This document shows positions 56,033 to 64,000 of a stretch of DNA of 64,000 nucleotides, piece by piece. The number at the start of each line of letters is the position of its first letter. The first letter of the stretch is position 1. The DNA is from Periplaneta americana (lineage: Eukaryota; Arthropoda; Insecta; Blattodea; Blattidae). Position numbers and translations under genes: made by a program. The stretch covers positions 89,055,606-89,119,605 of the forward strand of contig NC_091132.1 in assembly GCF_040183065.1 (NCBI RefSeq), read 5' to 3'. The notes beneath the pieces are model-generated. The model saw only the letters and a list, made by a program, of their open reading frames with translations. It made no database searches and was not told the origin of the DNA.

Positions 56033-56316
56033 CATGGGCGGATCCAGGGATGTGCTAAGAAGGGCTTCAGCTCCCCCCCCCCCCTTTGAGCTGATATGAC
56101 AATAGTTATATTTCATTTATTTTACTTTGATGAAATTAAACCCAACAATTTTATTTCTGCCTTACATACGTACGTCACCAAAGCATTTGATAGGGTGAAT
56201 ATATACTTCTTGAATAGTAACTAGTGACTCCTTCTACCTGAACTGACGAGTGGCAACAATACTAGGAAAAAAAGTTAGCCCCCACTCCTACTCAGAGAAT
56301 CCTGGATGCGCCACTG
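56033..56316. mobile_element. hAT-type MITE, 284 bp
   Basis: Ends CATGGGCGGATCCAGGGAT and, inverted, CAGTGGCGCATCCAGGATT, flanked by the exact 8-bp duplication AGTGGTTT (56025-56032 and 56317-56324). It contains a C10 run at about 56075. Same family as the element at 54108-54955. Confidence 0.88.
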
Positions 56317-56324
56317 AGTGGTTT

Positions 56325-57236
56325 GAACAAACACGTCCAAGAACTGGATCCAAATACAACTTTTAGTCGTTGATATAGGCACTTACTGAATTTAAACACT
56401 CCGAAAATCCTAAAGAATGTAGAATACTTTTTCCAAACTATGTCTGGTGTTCCTATTTTTTTTTCGAAGTCTACAAAGAATATAATCGTAGTTGCTTTTC
56501 AACTCTTCAAGACTTTGTTCAGAAGAAGTTGCTTGCAGCAGCATCAATAAATGGAATTTTGCATAATGGCTTGTGAACGCTGTAAAGGAATACGACAATA
56601 TGTTAACAGCATTCTTTCGTCATGTACTGAATATGTTGGACGAGTGGGAAAATGACACTTTTCGAAAAAATAAGGATTTCTTACTTTCCTGGAAAAATTC
56701 AACCTGCAGTGTTCTCAAAGATTCTGTCATTTTACGATTTTGTCTTCAATATTTGTCAAACTAAAAGACTAGACATAAACTATTGTGACAAAAAGCTTTG
56801 CAGAACAAGAGAAGAAGATTTCGTACGCATGTACAGTGAGGCTGGGCGAAATATGTGTTTATGCAAAGGGACCAAACTCTTACAAGAAGTCGAATGTGTG
56901 GTGGTAACACAGAAAAGATGAACTACAAATGGATTTTTCATAAAATTCTGGATAACATTTTAATTCGAATAGAGGACTGCTTTAAGTTAATTCAAATCTT
57001 TAAGTTTTTCTTTCTACCGAACTATGCCTTTCTACTGAACTATGATCTGTTTGAAAAGCACAGTAAAATGTTTTCGAACATTGATGTAAGAATTTTGGAA
57101 AAAATAAATATGAGTTTTTTTTTTTTTTTTTACAACATATTCAGATCTAAGACTAAATGGGATGAGATGTATACATTCATTGTCTGAGATTAGAGGTAAA
57201 AACATTTAATACCTAGTGAAGTTCATGCTTACTTAC
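56325..57236. other. Unidentified DNA with three short plus-strand ORFs
   Basis: Frames at 56573-56764, 56652-56921 and 56855-57187 (for example YDNMLTAFFRHVLNMLDEWE) match nothing I recognise. They might be decayed transposon coding, but no family can be assigned. Confidence 0.4.
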
Positions 57237-57900
57237 TTATAGTTTTTAAGGAACCTGAAGGTTCATTGCCACCTTCACATAAGCCCACCATCGGTCCCCA
57301 TTCTGTGCAAGATTAATCTATCAACGTATCCCACCTCCCTCAAATTCATTTTAATATTATCCTCCCATCTATGTCTCGGCCTCCCCAAAGGTCTTTTTCC
57401 CATTGGCCACCCAACTAACATTCTATATGTATTTCTGGATTCGTCCGTATGTGCTACATGCCCTGTCTATCTCAAATGTCTGGATTTAATGTTCCTAATT
57501 ATGTAAGGTAAGGAATATAATGCATGCAGTTCTGCATTGTGTAACTTTCTCTATTCTCCTGTAACTTCATCCCTCTTAGCCCCAAATATTTTCCTAAGAA
57601 CCTTATTTTCAAACACCCTAAATCACTGTTCCTTTCTCAAAGTAAGAGTCCAAGTTTCACAACCATACATAACAACTGGTAATATAACTGTTTTATAAAT
57701 TCTAACTTTCAGATTTTTCGACAGCGGATGAGATGACAAAAGCTTTTCAACCAAATAATAACAGGCATTTCCCATACTTATTCTGCGTTTAATTTCCTCC
57801 TGAATTCATGCATGAAAACAAAATTTATTTGGGCACAGCTGAAGTTTTTAAACTTATTAAACTGATTGTATCTATCTTTTCTATCCTACCTATGACATCC
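57237..57900 (-). pseudogene. RTE-like LINE 3' end (second family)
   Basis: Read on minus: a MYGCETWTL-type block (about 57670-57640), RNIKSRHLRWTGHVAHTD (stop-prone), GWPMGKRPLGRPRHRWEDNI and KMNLREVGYVDRLI, ending NEPSGSLKNYK-like codons at about 57245. The R-W-E-D-N-I-K-M-x-L-R-E-V-G string is highly characteristic of a widespread arthropod LINE. Truncated at 5' and full of stops. It lies in the P4HA intron in the same orientation as the gene. Confidence 0.85.
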
Positions 57901-58350
57901 GCTAAGCACTAATTTTCTATGCTGAAATGAATAAAGACATTCTGCTGATCAGCACTAGTCAAGTTAAATTGTAATTGCTTTTTCTTGAGTCTTTAGAGAA
58001 AACACTGCTCAAGAGATGAAGTTGGAACAAAATTTTGTAATCGAATGATTGAAAAATTTGTGGAAAAATCCCACAAAGCAGAGATTGTTTTTAATTGAAC
58101 TATGTAAATTATAAGAAAATGATGAGGAAAATATCAACTTCATAGGTATATTCTTTCAATTACTATTTTTATATGTTGAATAAAACTTTATAGCATAATT
58201 ATTATATATTATGAGTATGACATAAGTTATGATTGCTTTATTTATTTTTGTTAATAGCACCCTAATTGTACGCACTCTTCAAAACTCATCAAAAGCCTAA
58301 AAAGAACATAACATGTAAAATTAAAACTTATCCTTAAAATTTATACTAAC
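57901..58350 (-). other. P4HA intron, unassigned part
   Basis: AT-rich intronic DNA next to the donor at 58350-58345 (GTTAGT on minus). No feature recognised. Confidence 0.5.
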
Positions 58351-58516
58351 CCCATTTTGATCCAGTGAGGACAGGGCAAGCCGCATGTCGAGTATCCATG
58401 TCTCCTTCACCACTAGGATGAAGATTGTACCAAAATGCTGCCGCACCTTTTTCAGGCCTCAAAGCGACATTAATTTGAGGAAAAACTGTGGCTCCACCTT
58501 GAGAAACGTCACTCAT
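58351..58516 (-). CDS. P4HA: Prolyl 4-hydroxylase subunit alpha, penultimate coding exon
   Basis: Minus strand, 166 bp, bounded by CCTTTTCTAG before 58516 and GTTAGT after 58351. It reads MSDVSQGGATVFPQINVALR, PEKGAAAFWYNLHPSGEGDM and DTRHAACPVLTGSKW plus one base. This is the core of the 2-oxoglutarate/Fe(II) dioxygenase domain. The His of DTRHAACP is the distal iron ligand (His483 in human P4HA1 numbering as I recall it), and the Lys of GSKW, ten residues later, binds 2-oxoglutarate. The first initiator-like Met is internal to the protein, so upstream exons (HxD iron ligands, peptide-binding domain) must lie beyond; I did not find them between 58517 and 64000. Phase 1 end joins correctly to 53466. 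Confidence 0.97.
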
Positions 58517-58821
58517 CTAGAAAAGGAAATTAAATATTAGTTACAGTTTTCTGAAGTAGTGTATTAATTGACCCACTGCAAAAGCAAACATAAACTCGCA
58601 TAAATTGGTTGACTTAATCCTCTTCCAATCCTCAGGAGCCAGTGAGCATCTCTAATCATATTAGAGGAAGACAATTTTGATTTTTGACATGAGAAAGAAA
58701 TGAGAGGTCAATTTTATCTGGACTTCTCTCGATCAGGAACAGAGTTCTCTAATATGCCGTAAATATACACAGCTTTATTTTCCTTTCAAAGGGCCAATAC
58801 TTACACATTACTTATATTTCA
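58517..58821 (-). other. P4HA upstream intron, unassigned part
   Basis: It contains the pyrimidine tract and acceptor of the P4HA exon on minus. Otherwise nothing recognised. Confidence 0.5.
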
Positions 58822-58896
58822 ACTACAGTCAAATGTCGGTTTAACGAATTTCTAGGGACTCTGTTATCATTTTTGTTGTGCTGAAAGTTCGTTATA

Positions 58897-60861
58897 CAGT
58901 AGAACCCCGATTATTTGTCATTCTATTAACTGTGTGGCGGATTATCTGTCTTTCGCTCTTTTTTTGCTACAGAAATACGTAGTACTACTGTACTTTATAC
59001 ACAGTGGCGGATTGTGCCTTTCTTGGATGGGTGTTCACAAAAAAAATATGAGTAATGAGCATACATATATTCTCGTATAGCTGAGTCACAGACAGAGATA
59101 AACGAGTTCTAATATGCATGCACCAAATCTACGCATATAAAACCAAAATTAAAACCATTAAACAAGAGTAGAGTAAAACTAATTCACAGGACTCACCTTA
59201 GATGGCGTTGAAGATGGTGTTGAAGATCTGGATTTATTTGTAGAGAAACTCCATTCGCCTAGTTTTGAGTGACGCAAACTTATCAATAACTATTACTGAA
59301 GTTTCTAATGTTGTTAACAAGTTTTTTTTTTTTTTCCACTGCCAACATAGTCAATGTACTTAATCGATCTTCTGTCATGGTGTTACGGAGGAATGTTTTA
59401 ATTCTCTTTTCATTTAATACACTCACAATTTCACACACGTCCGTCTCCAAACTTCAAGTATTACTGTTTCAACTTTTAATATGCACCAATGGAGCTTGTA
59501 TTTTCCTTACTTTGCTGAACAAAAGACAACAGAATCAGCCCCCGTGCATAACGGTATTTTGAAAAGAAAGAGTAAAGAGAGAAACCGAGGAAAGAGGGAG
59601 AAAGGAACATGATGCCAGACCCAAGAGAAATGGAGCATCTCTCTTTCTCTGTCACTAGCACGTTAAGACTTGTGGAAGCCAGAGCTATTGTAACCATTGT
59701 AACAAACCAGAAAATATTCTCGCTTCAGGCTATTTCACCCTACTAGAGAAAAATTGTGCGAGCTGCTGTCAATGTGTCCAATGGAGATTTAAAGACACAC
59801 GTCACATGAACGGGACATTCTCTCGAGACAAAAAAAATGTAGGAACATCATTGCACATTGGAAAGTAATAGATGTACCTGTAATAATATTAATACAGTAA
59901 TATGTATGATTATTGTTGGTTTTTAAGGTGTTCACGTGCTTCTGTGCTCATATAGAGGAACCGCTGCTGGTTATACAGGAAGATTATTGTACTGCGAGAC
60001 TCCACTCCGTGGCTAGTGTGGCATTCGCCGGTAGCTTATCAGCGTATGCCTTGCATTTCATAATTACATAATTTACAATACAACTTGTACTTTTTGTCGC
60101 ATTTTCTGGTAAATTTTTTTGTCCCTGCCAAAAATAGCCATAAATCATCAGCAACATTTACAGTTTCGGCAAGAGAATTTTTTTTTTTTTTTCACTATCA
60201 TTGTCACTACATACAGATTCTTCATCACTTTCACTCACAACACCTTCTTTTGCATTATACTACTAACAATGTCCTCTTCTGATACATAATAACGAACATA
60301 TTGGACAATGGTGTAATATGTTTTAGTATTTAACCACTGGGTAATAACCTCCCATTATTAGTACGTATTTTTAGAGTGTTATTGCAGACCTTTATCCTTA
60401 CACAGTATGGTCTACTGTTCCAGTTTCCATACTGTACAACTTCTATATAAAAAAGAAAACGTGTTATGCTAAGTATCGAAAAAAGTGTAAATAATTCAGT
60501 GGTTTGGGAGAAGAGAAACTGTGAATCATCTCGTATCAGAATACGAGATTGGTGTTACAACTGTGCTCGACTTAATACATATCCAGGATGAAGTGTATAA
60601 AGTATGTAAATCTACAACATAAGACCTCTACTACCGTATTCCTATCTTTCTGCTGACAGCCATTACCAGGAGTTATCTCGGCCCTTAAAAATCCATCTTG
60701 ACAACCAGACTTAAATGAGTGAACTTCTGATTCATTACCTAGCGTGTTAAACACAATACCACTTAATTTACGAAAATATTTCATGGTACAGATTATCCAA
60801 TTTCTTCGATTAACCGTTCAGTCCACCCACTTCATTACCACGGATAATGGAGGCTCTACTG
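58897..60861. mobile_element. Tigger-type element B with TA duplication
   Basis: Ends CAGTAGAACCCCGATTATTT and, inverted, CAGTAGAGCCTCCATTATCC, with TA on each side (58895-58896 and 60862-60863). CAGTAGA..CCxC..TTATCC ends are characteristic of Tigger elements. No recognisable transposase remains; a hAT element occupies 59002-59969, and a segment shared with element A occupies 60066-60330. Confidence 0.75.
59002..59969 (-). mobile_element. Internally deleted hAT element
   Basis: Ends CAGTGGCGG and, inverted, CAGCAGCGG, with (T/G)TTATACA flanks (58994-59001 and 59970-59977, 7 of 8 identical). The minus strand carries the last part of a hAT transposase: SVLNEKRIKTFLRNTMTEDR, LSTLTMLAVEK (about 59430-59325), the dimerisation domain. 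The rest of the gene is gone. Confidence 0.78.
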
Positions 60862-61243
60862 TACTGTAATATTGATCAATGCTACTTTTTTCACGACTGT
60901 CAAAACTGTATATTTTACTTTGAGAAAAAGTCTATAATTGTTTTCTGAACTGACAATTTTAAAACTGATTTTTCTACATAATTTACAATACAACTTGTAC
61001 TTTTTGTCGCATTTTCTGGTAAATTTTTTTGTCCCTGCCAAAAATAGCCATAAATCATCAGCAACATTTACAGTTTCGGCAAGAGAATTTTTTTTTTTTT
61101 TTTTTCACTATCATTGTCACTACATACAGATTCTTCATCACTTTCACTCACAACACCTTCTTTTTGCATTATACTACTAACAATGTCCTCTTCTGATACA
61201 TAATAACGAACATATTGGACAATGGTGTAATATGTTTTAGTAT
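60066..61243. repeat. About 265-bp direct duplication (60066-60330 and 60975-61243)
   Basis: Two nearly identical copies, about 908 bp apart, begin AATTTACAATACAACTTGTA and run to TATGTTTTAGTAT. On minus both read YVSEEDIVSSIMQKEGVVSE and SDEESVCSDNDSE, an acidic transposase C-terminus similar to the end of the fragment at 62035-62281 (VTEEDIV). One copy is inside Tigger B, the other outside it. Confidence 0.85.
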
Positions 61244-61800
61244 CAAGTATTATTAGAAACAGTGTGTGTTCAATATAGTCTAATAAAATAGGTAAGGAGT
61301 ATGGGGGAGGAGGCTAGCTAGGATGGCGTAGTATAATATGTAGAAAATTTGTGAGATCAGAAAATGAAAGGTACACATGAAACAGACATAATAACGAGCA
61401 TATTGGACAATGGTGTAATACGTTTTAGTATCAAGTATTATTAGAAACAGTGTGTGTTCGATATAGTCTAAGTGATCTGGAAATGAAGAACAGAGTGATA
61501 AAAGTGTCAATTCTGAATGAATTAGAGAAGTATAACGAGAGAGATAATTGAAAATAGGTGAGGAGTCTGGCGGAGGAGGCTAGCTAGGATAGCAAGTATA
61601 ATATGTAGAAAATTAGTGAGATCTGAAAAAGGAAATGCACACAACAAACAGACATAATAATGAACTTATTGGACAATGGGGTAGTATGTTTTAGTAACAA
61701 GTATTATCAGAAACAGTATGTGTTCGATATAAGTGTACTGAAAATCAAGAACAAAGTCGTAAAAGTGGCAATTTTGAATGATCTAAATCAAGTTGTTAAG
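61198..61800. repeat. Tandem repeat, unit up to about 270 bp
   Basis: Units start with ACATAATAA[CT]GA[AG]C near 61200, 61386 and 61657 (the first deleted to about 186 bp, the third partial). Each has TTGGACAATGG[TG]GTA ... GTGTTCGATATA and, in complete units, GGAGGCTAGCTAGGATAGC. In plus orientation NRVIKVSILNELEKY resembles a CENP-B-type HTH start, so the repeat may derive from a Tigger gene 5' part. Confidence 0.7.
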
Positions 61801-62034
61801 TTTTTAAAGGTGAGAATTTTTTAATGATCTAAATCAAGTTGTTTGGTTTTTTAAAGATGGAAATAATGATCAATTTAAATGGGGTCTAAAGTCAAATTAT
61901 AAGAGCGTCTATATAAGGTATATCTGTAATAAACGTAATTGTGGCACCGGATACAAAAATTGTGAGGTCCACATTACATGGATGTAAATGTTGGCAATCA
62001 AAAAAATACAATACAATACAATATAATACAATGT

Positions 62035-62281
62035 CCTCTTCTGTAACCTCCTTTTCAACAGTCACTGCACTGTCGATATCAATGAAATCTTCTGGTTTCA
62101 CGTCTGTAGGTATGTTATTGTTCTCACATATCTGTCTCCAGAGTTCTTGGTCCATCTCTTCAATGTCATCTGCAGGCTCGTCTTTTTCTTCTTCAGTCAC
62201 TGACAAAATTCCGGATTTCCACCAGCAATTCATTATAACCGTTGAAGACAAGCTTCTCCATGCTGAAGTGAACATTTCCAT
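62035..62281 (-). pseudogene. Tigger/jerky-type transposase C-terminal fragment
   Basis: The minus strand reads MEMFTSAWRSLSSTVIMNCW, WKSGI, then DDIEEMDQELWRQICENNNI and KPEDFIDIDSAVTVEKEVTE. A-W-x-x-[VL]-[TS]-x-x-T-[IV]-x-N-C-[FW] followed by an acidic tail is the post-DDE part of Tigger/jerky-type proteins. The catalytic domain is absent. Confidence 0.65.
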
Positions 62282-62383
62282 GGCTTCTAAAATTGTTATG
62301 TTGATGTCACCACTTCGTTGCAGTGATCATATATATCATGAAGGGGAAATTTTTATTTTCGTTGTAGTGAAATTTTCGTTATA

Positions 62384-62913
62384 GGGGAAGCTGTTGTACC
62401 CAAGGACAGTTTTTTAAATTTAAATTTTTTAAATTTTTGTAAAAGCTTTTATAACTTTTTATTATTAACAACAGTATCTTTGAAGTATAAAGTATCTTAG
62501 AAAAAAAAGTTTCAATTAAATAATTTTTTGTATAGATTTTTAAATTTTTCCTGAAGTGTACATACTGTCCCTAGATACATAAGGGTGATGTAGGTTGGGA
62601 CACAGTGTTGTACCTTGGGACATAGAATGACATCCTTGGGACATGGTTCAACATAATGTTAATGTAACTAATATTTTATTAAGTGTATATTTCTACAAAA
62701 TGCAGACAATTTACTGTTTTCTAATTATTATTAATGATAAATTTTACCTTTAAATTTAATGTAATAACAATAGTGATAATGTTGCTAAGTTTTAAAATAA
62801 TTCTCAATTTTCTTGACAGGAAGCAATATTAGGCTTTTCAATTAAATTAATTTTTTATTATCCAAGGGCATATCCTTCAAATGACATTTTGAAAACATAT
62901 CTCTTAGTGCCCC
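62384..62913 (-). repeat. Terminal region of another Tigger-like element with repeated motif
   Basis: Motifs related to TGTACC[TC][AT][GA]GGACA occur at about 62395 (TGTACCCAAGGACAG), 62570 (TGTCCCTAGATACAT), 62612 (TGTACCTTGGGACA), 62632 (CCTTGGGACATGG), and again at 63610-63645 and 63970-64000. They look like subterminal repeats of the element encoding the protein at 62914-63480. The right end is probably just beyond the window. Confidence 0.5.
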
Positions 62914-63180
62914 TTAGGCTTGAATCGCTTCTTTGAGAAGGTGGGGAAGTTTGAACACAATATCCTCTGATGAAAGATCAACAATTTTCGATTGCTCATC
63001 ATGTAAAAAAAAAAGTAAATTGTCATATTTAGTAAACTTCTTTAGATACTGAACTTCAAATTCTGTTTCACAAATCTTCTTACAAATTCTACCGACAAAA
63101 AATTTATAATTAGTCTCTCTTTCCCATGCCACACACATGAGAACAAAATTTTCTTCTATTATTTCTTCTAAATTCGCTCG
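62914..63180 (-). pseudogene. C-terminal FVG-domain of a Tigger-like or DUF7869-like protein
   Basis: The minus strand reads NLEEIIEENFVLMCVAWERE, TNYKFFVGRICKKICETEFE, VQYLKKFTKYDNLLFF, then IVDLSSEDIVFKLPHLLKEA. It aligns by pattern (K-x-F-[FI]-G-R-[IV], E-V-x-[FY]-L-K, acidic D-I-[IV]-x-x-L) with the C-terminus of the Tigger-like transposase at 42.3-42.5 kb and with 13.8 kb. The function of the domain is unknown to me; a small beta-barrel (chromo/Tudor-like) is a guess. Confidence 0.6.
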
Positions 63181-63229
63181 AGCAGTATAATTTACAGTTT
63201 AAATGGCATCTTCATCATCATTATCATTA

Positions 63230-63510
63230 GAACTAACATATTTCTCGGCTCATCTGCAGTCTCTTCTGAATTATCTTCTGGAAATAGAACTTGTGCCTTC
63301 AACTTCTTCCATTTCTGAACTTTATTCATCATATTTCTCTTCTCACTCAACTTTCTTTTTCTTTCTCTTGCGTATTTGTTAAAGCACTTGTCTTTCCTTT
63401 TTTAAGATTATGAGTTATTCTTTTCCTGGGAGGAGAATAATTTAGCTTTGCCAGGGTTTGTCTCTTGATTTTTAATTTGCTACATGGCATTTCCACTAAA
63501 GCTGAAACTC
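63230..63510 (-). pseudogene. Basic linker exon of the same gene
   Basis: The minus strand reads MPCSKLKIKRQTLAKLNYSP, PRKRITHNLKKGKTSAL, then after a shift RERKRKLSEKRNMMNKVQKW. It is Lys/Arg-rich, probably nuclear-localising, and lies upstream of the FVG domain on the same strand. No catalytic domain is seen between them, so the gene is either deleted or has further exons. Confidence 0.45.
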
Positions 63511-63815
63511 CATAAAAGTCATTACTAAATACTGTTTTTGATTACCCATCATAAGAGTAACCGGTAACTTATTTACAAAAAAAATCTAATAAGGTCCACC
63601 TGAAGACAGTTGCCCCCAAGTACACCGTCCCTAGGTACATCAAGAATCAGTAAAATATATCTCAGCAAGTTTTCAAGACTGAGGTACCGAAAACAAGCCA
63701 ATAACCACATGGATTCGTAGCTAGAATAACAGGGTTTAAAAATATAGATTTAAGTTTTTAATCGTATATCTAAAGAATCAATTAAAAATAATTCATTCAT
63801 TTGACAATTACTTAC

Positions 63816-63922
63816 TTTTTAGGTTCAAAATCAGATTTTTTTAAACTAAAATCTCTCCAGATTGCTTCAACAAAAAGTAAATCATTCACAGAACAGCTGA
63901 ATGATGAAATTAAAGTGGTCAA
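63816..63922 (-). CDS. Possible exon of the Tigger-like gene
   Basis: Minus strand, bounded by TTTTCGCAG and GTAAGTAA. It reads LTTLISSFSCSVNDLLFVEA and IWRDFSLKKSDFEPKK. Good splice sites and an open frame, but no family recognised; grouping with the gene at 62.9-63.5 kb is by position only. Confidence 0.35.
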
Positions 63923-64000
63923 CTGCGAAAACAAAAATTCTACTACATAACCTTGAAAATAAACGAAGTGTCCCCAGGTACAACTTGGCTCTAGGTACAA

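Larger units (their letters stand above)
58822..62383 (-). mobile_element. Tigger/pogo-type element A (outer, multiply interrupted)
   Basis: The left end CAGTCAAATGTCGGTTTAAC with GTTCGTTATA just inside, and a right part with TTCGTTGTAGTGAAATTTTC and GTTATAGG (62330-62383), look like the TAACGAA-rich ends of Tigger/pogo elements. A transposase C-terminal fragment lies at 62035-62281 on minus. Element B and other repeats are inserted or duplicated inside. Boundaries are approximate. Confidence 0.45.

Noticed and set aside
59476..59697. Minus-strand ORF in the deleted hAT element as a separate gene
   Set aside because: It is out of frame with the recognisable hAT C-terminus and shows no family resemblance.

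Overview
The window looks like AT-rich arthropod nuclear DNA, most likely an insect. Evidence: split genes with GT-AG introns, a vertebrate/insect-type collagen prolyl 4-hydroxylase gene, and a transposon set (Penelope with GIY-YIG, piggyBac, PIF/Harbinger, hAT, Tigger/pogo, Merlin, Jockey/I/R1 and RTE LINEs, a tRNA-derived SINE) typical of large insect genomes. The CCTAA-rich minisatellite at 44165-44642 recalls the insect TTAGG telomere repeat. A cockroach/termite-like source would fit but is only a guess. No bacterial-type operons, CRISPR arrays or rRNA genes are visible.

Only one host gene is clearly supported: the last two coding exons of prolyl 4-hydroxylase subunit alpha on the minus strand (58351-58516 and 53393-53466). 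Their splice phases match, and they are separated by a 4.88 kb intron full of mobile DNA. Nearly everything else is transposable elements in several nested layers, so many genes are broken by later insertions whose target-site duplications (TSDs) can still be read.

Layout. 1-1.1 kb: piggyBac remnant. 2.6-8.3 kb: a pogo-type HTH remnant, a Penelope fragment with 57-bp inverted repeats, and two decayed copies of a widespread but poorly characterised insect family (I think the one annotated DUF7869) that looks like an RNase H-fold transposase. 8.5-12.0 kb: a Jockey/I-group LINE with a SINE inserted in ORF1. 12.0-13.9 kb: two Tigger/pogo DDE fragments. 14-20.5 kb: a PIF/Harbinger pair (Myb-like protein on plus, HARBI1-type transposase on minus) with a solo LTR, a palindromic satellite and a foldback hAT lying between. 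22.9-30.7 kb: a Penelope element with terminal inverted repeats and a 12-bp TSD, interrupted by an R1/I-like LINE with a 14-bp TSD and poly(A). 31.4-36.1 kb: a piggyBac element. 37.7-43.7 kb: a LINE interrupted by a complete Tigger-like element (TA TSD). 44-48.5 kb: telomere-like minisatellite, Merlin remnant, and a nearly intact hAT. 49-52.7 kb: exons of an unidentified basic protein, a second SINE, a hAT MITE. 53.4-58.5 kb: the P4HA exons and TE-filled intron. 58.8-64 kb: nested Tigger/hAT elements and the C-terminal part of another Tigger-like gene.

The elements do not form one pathway; they share the locus by repeated insertion. The best leads for something under-described are the DUF7869-like family (two divergent copies, candidate acidic catalytic motifs) and the Tigger-like lineage that combines a D-D-D transposase, a C-terminal FVG-[RK]-I domain and element-specific subterminal repeats. 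I did not find a convincing wholly new system.
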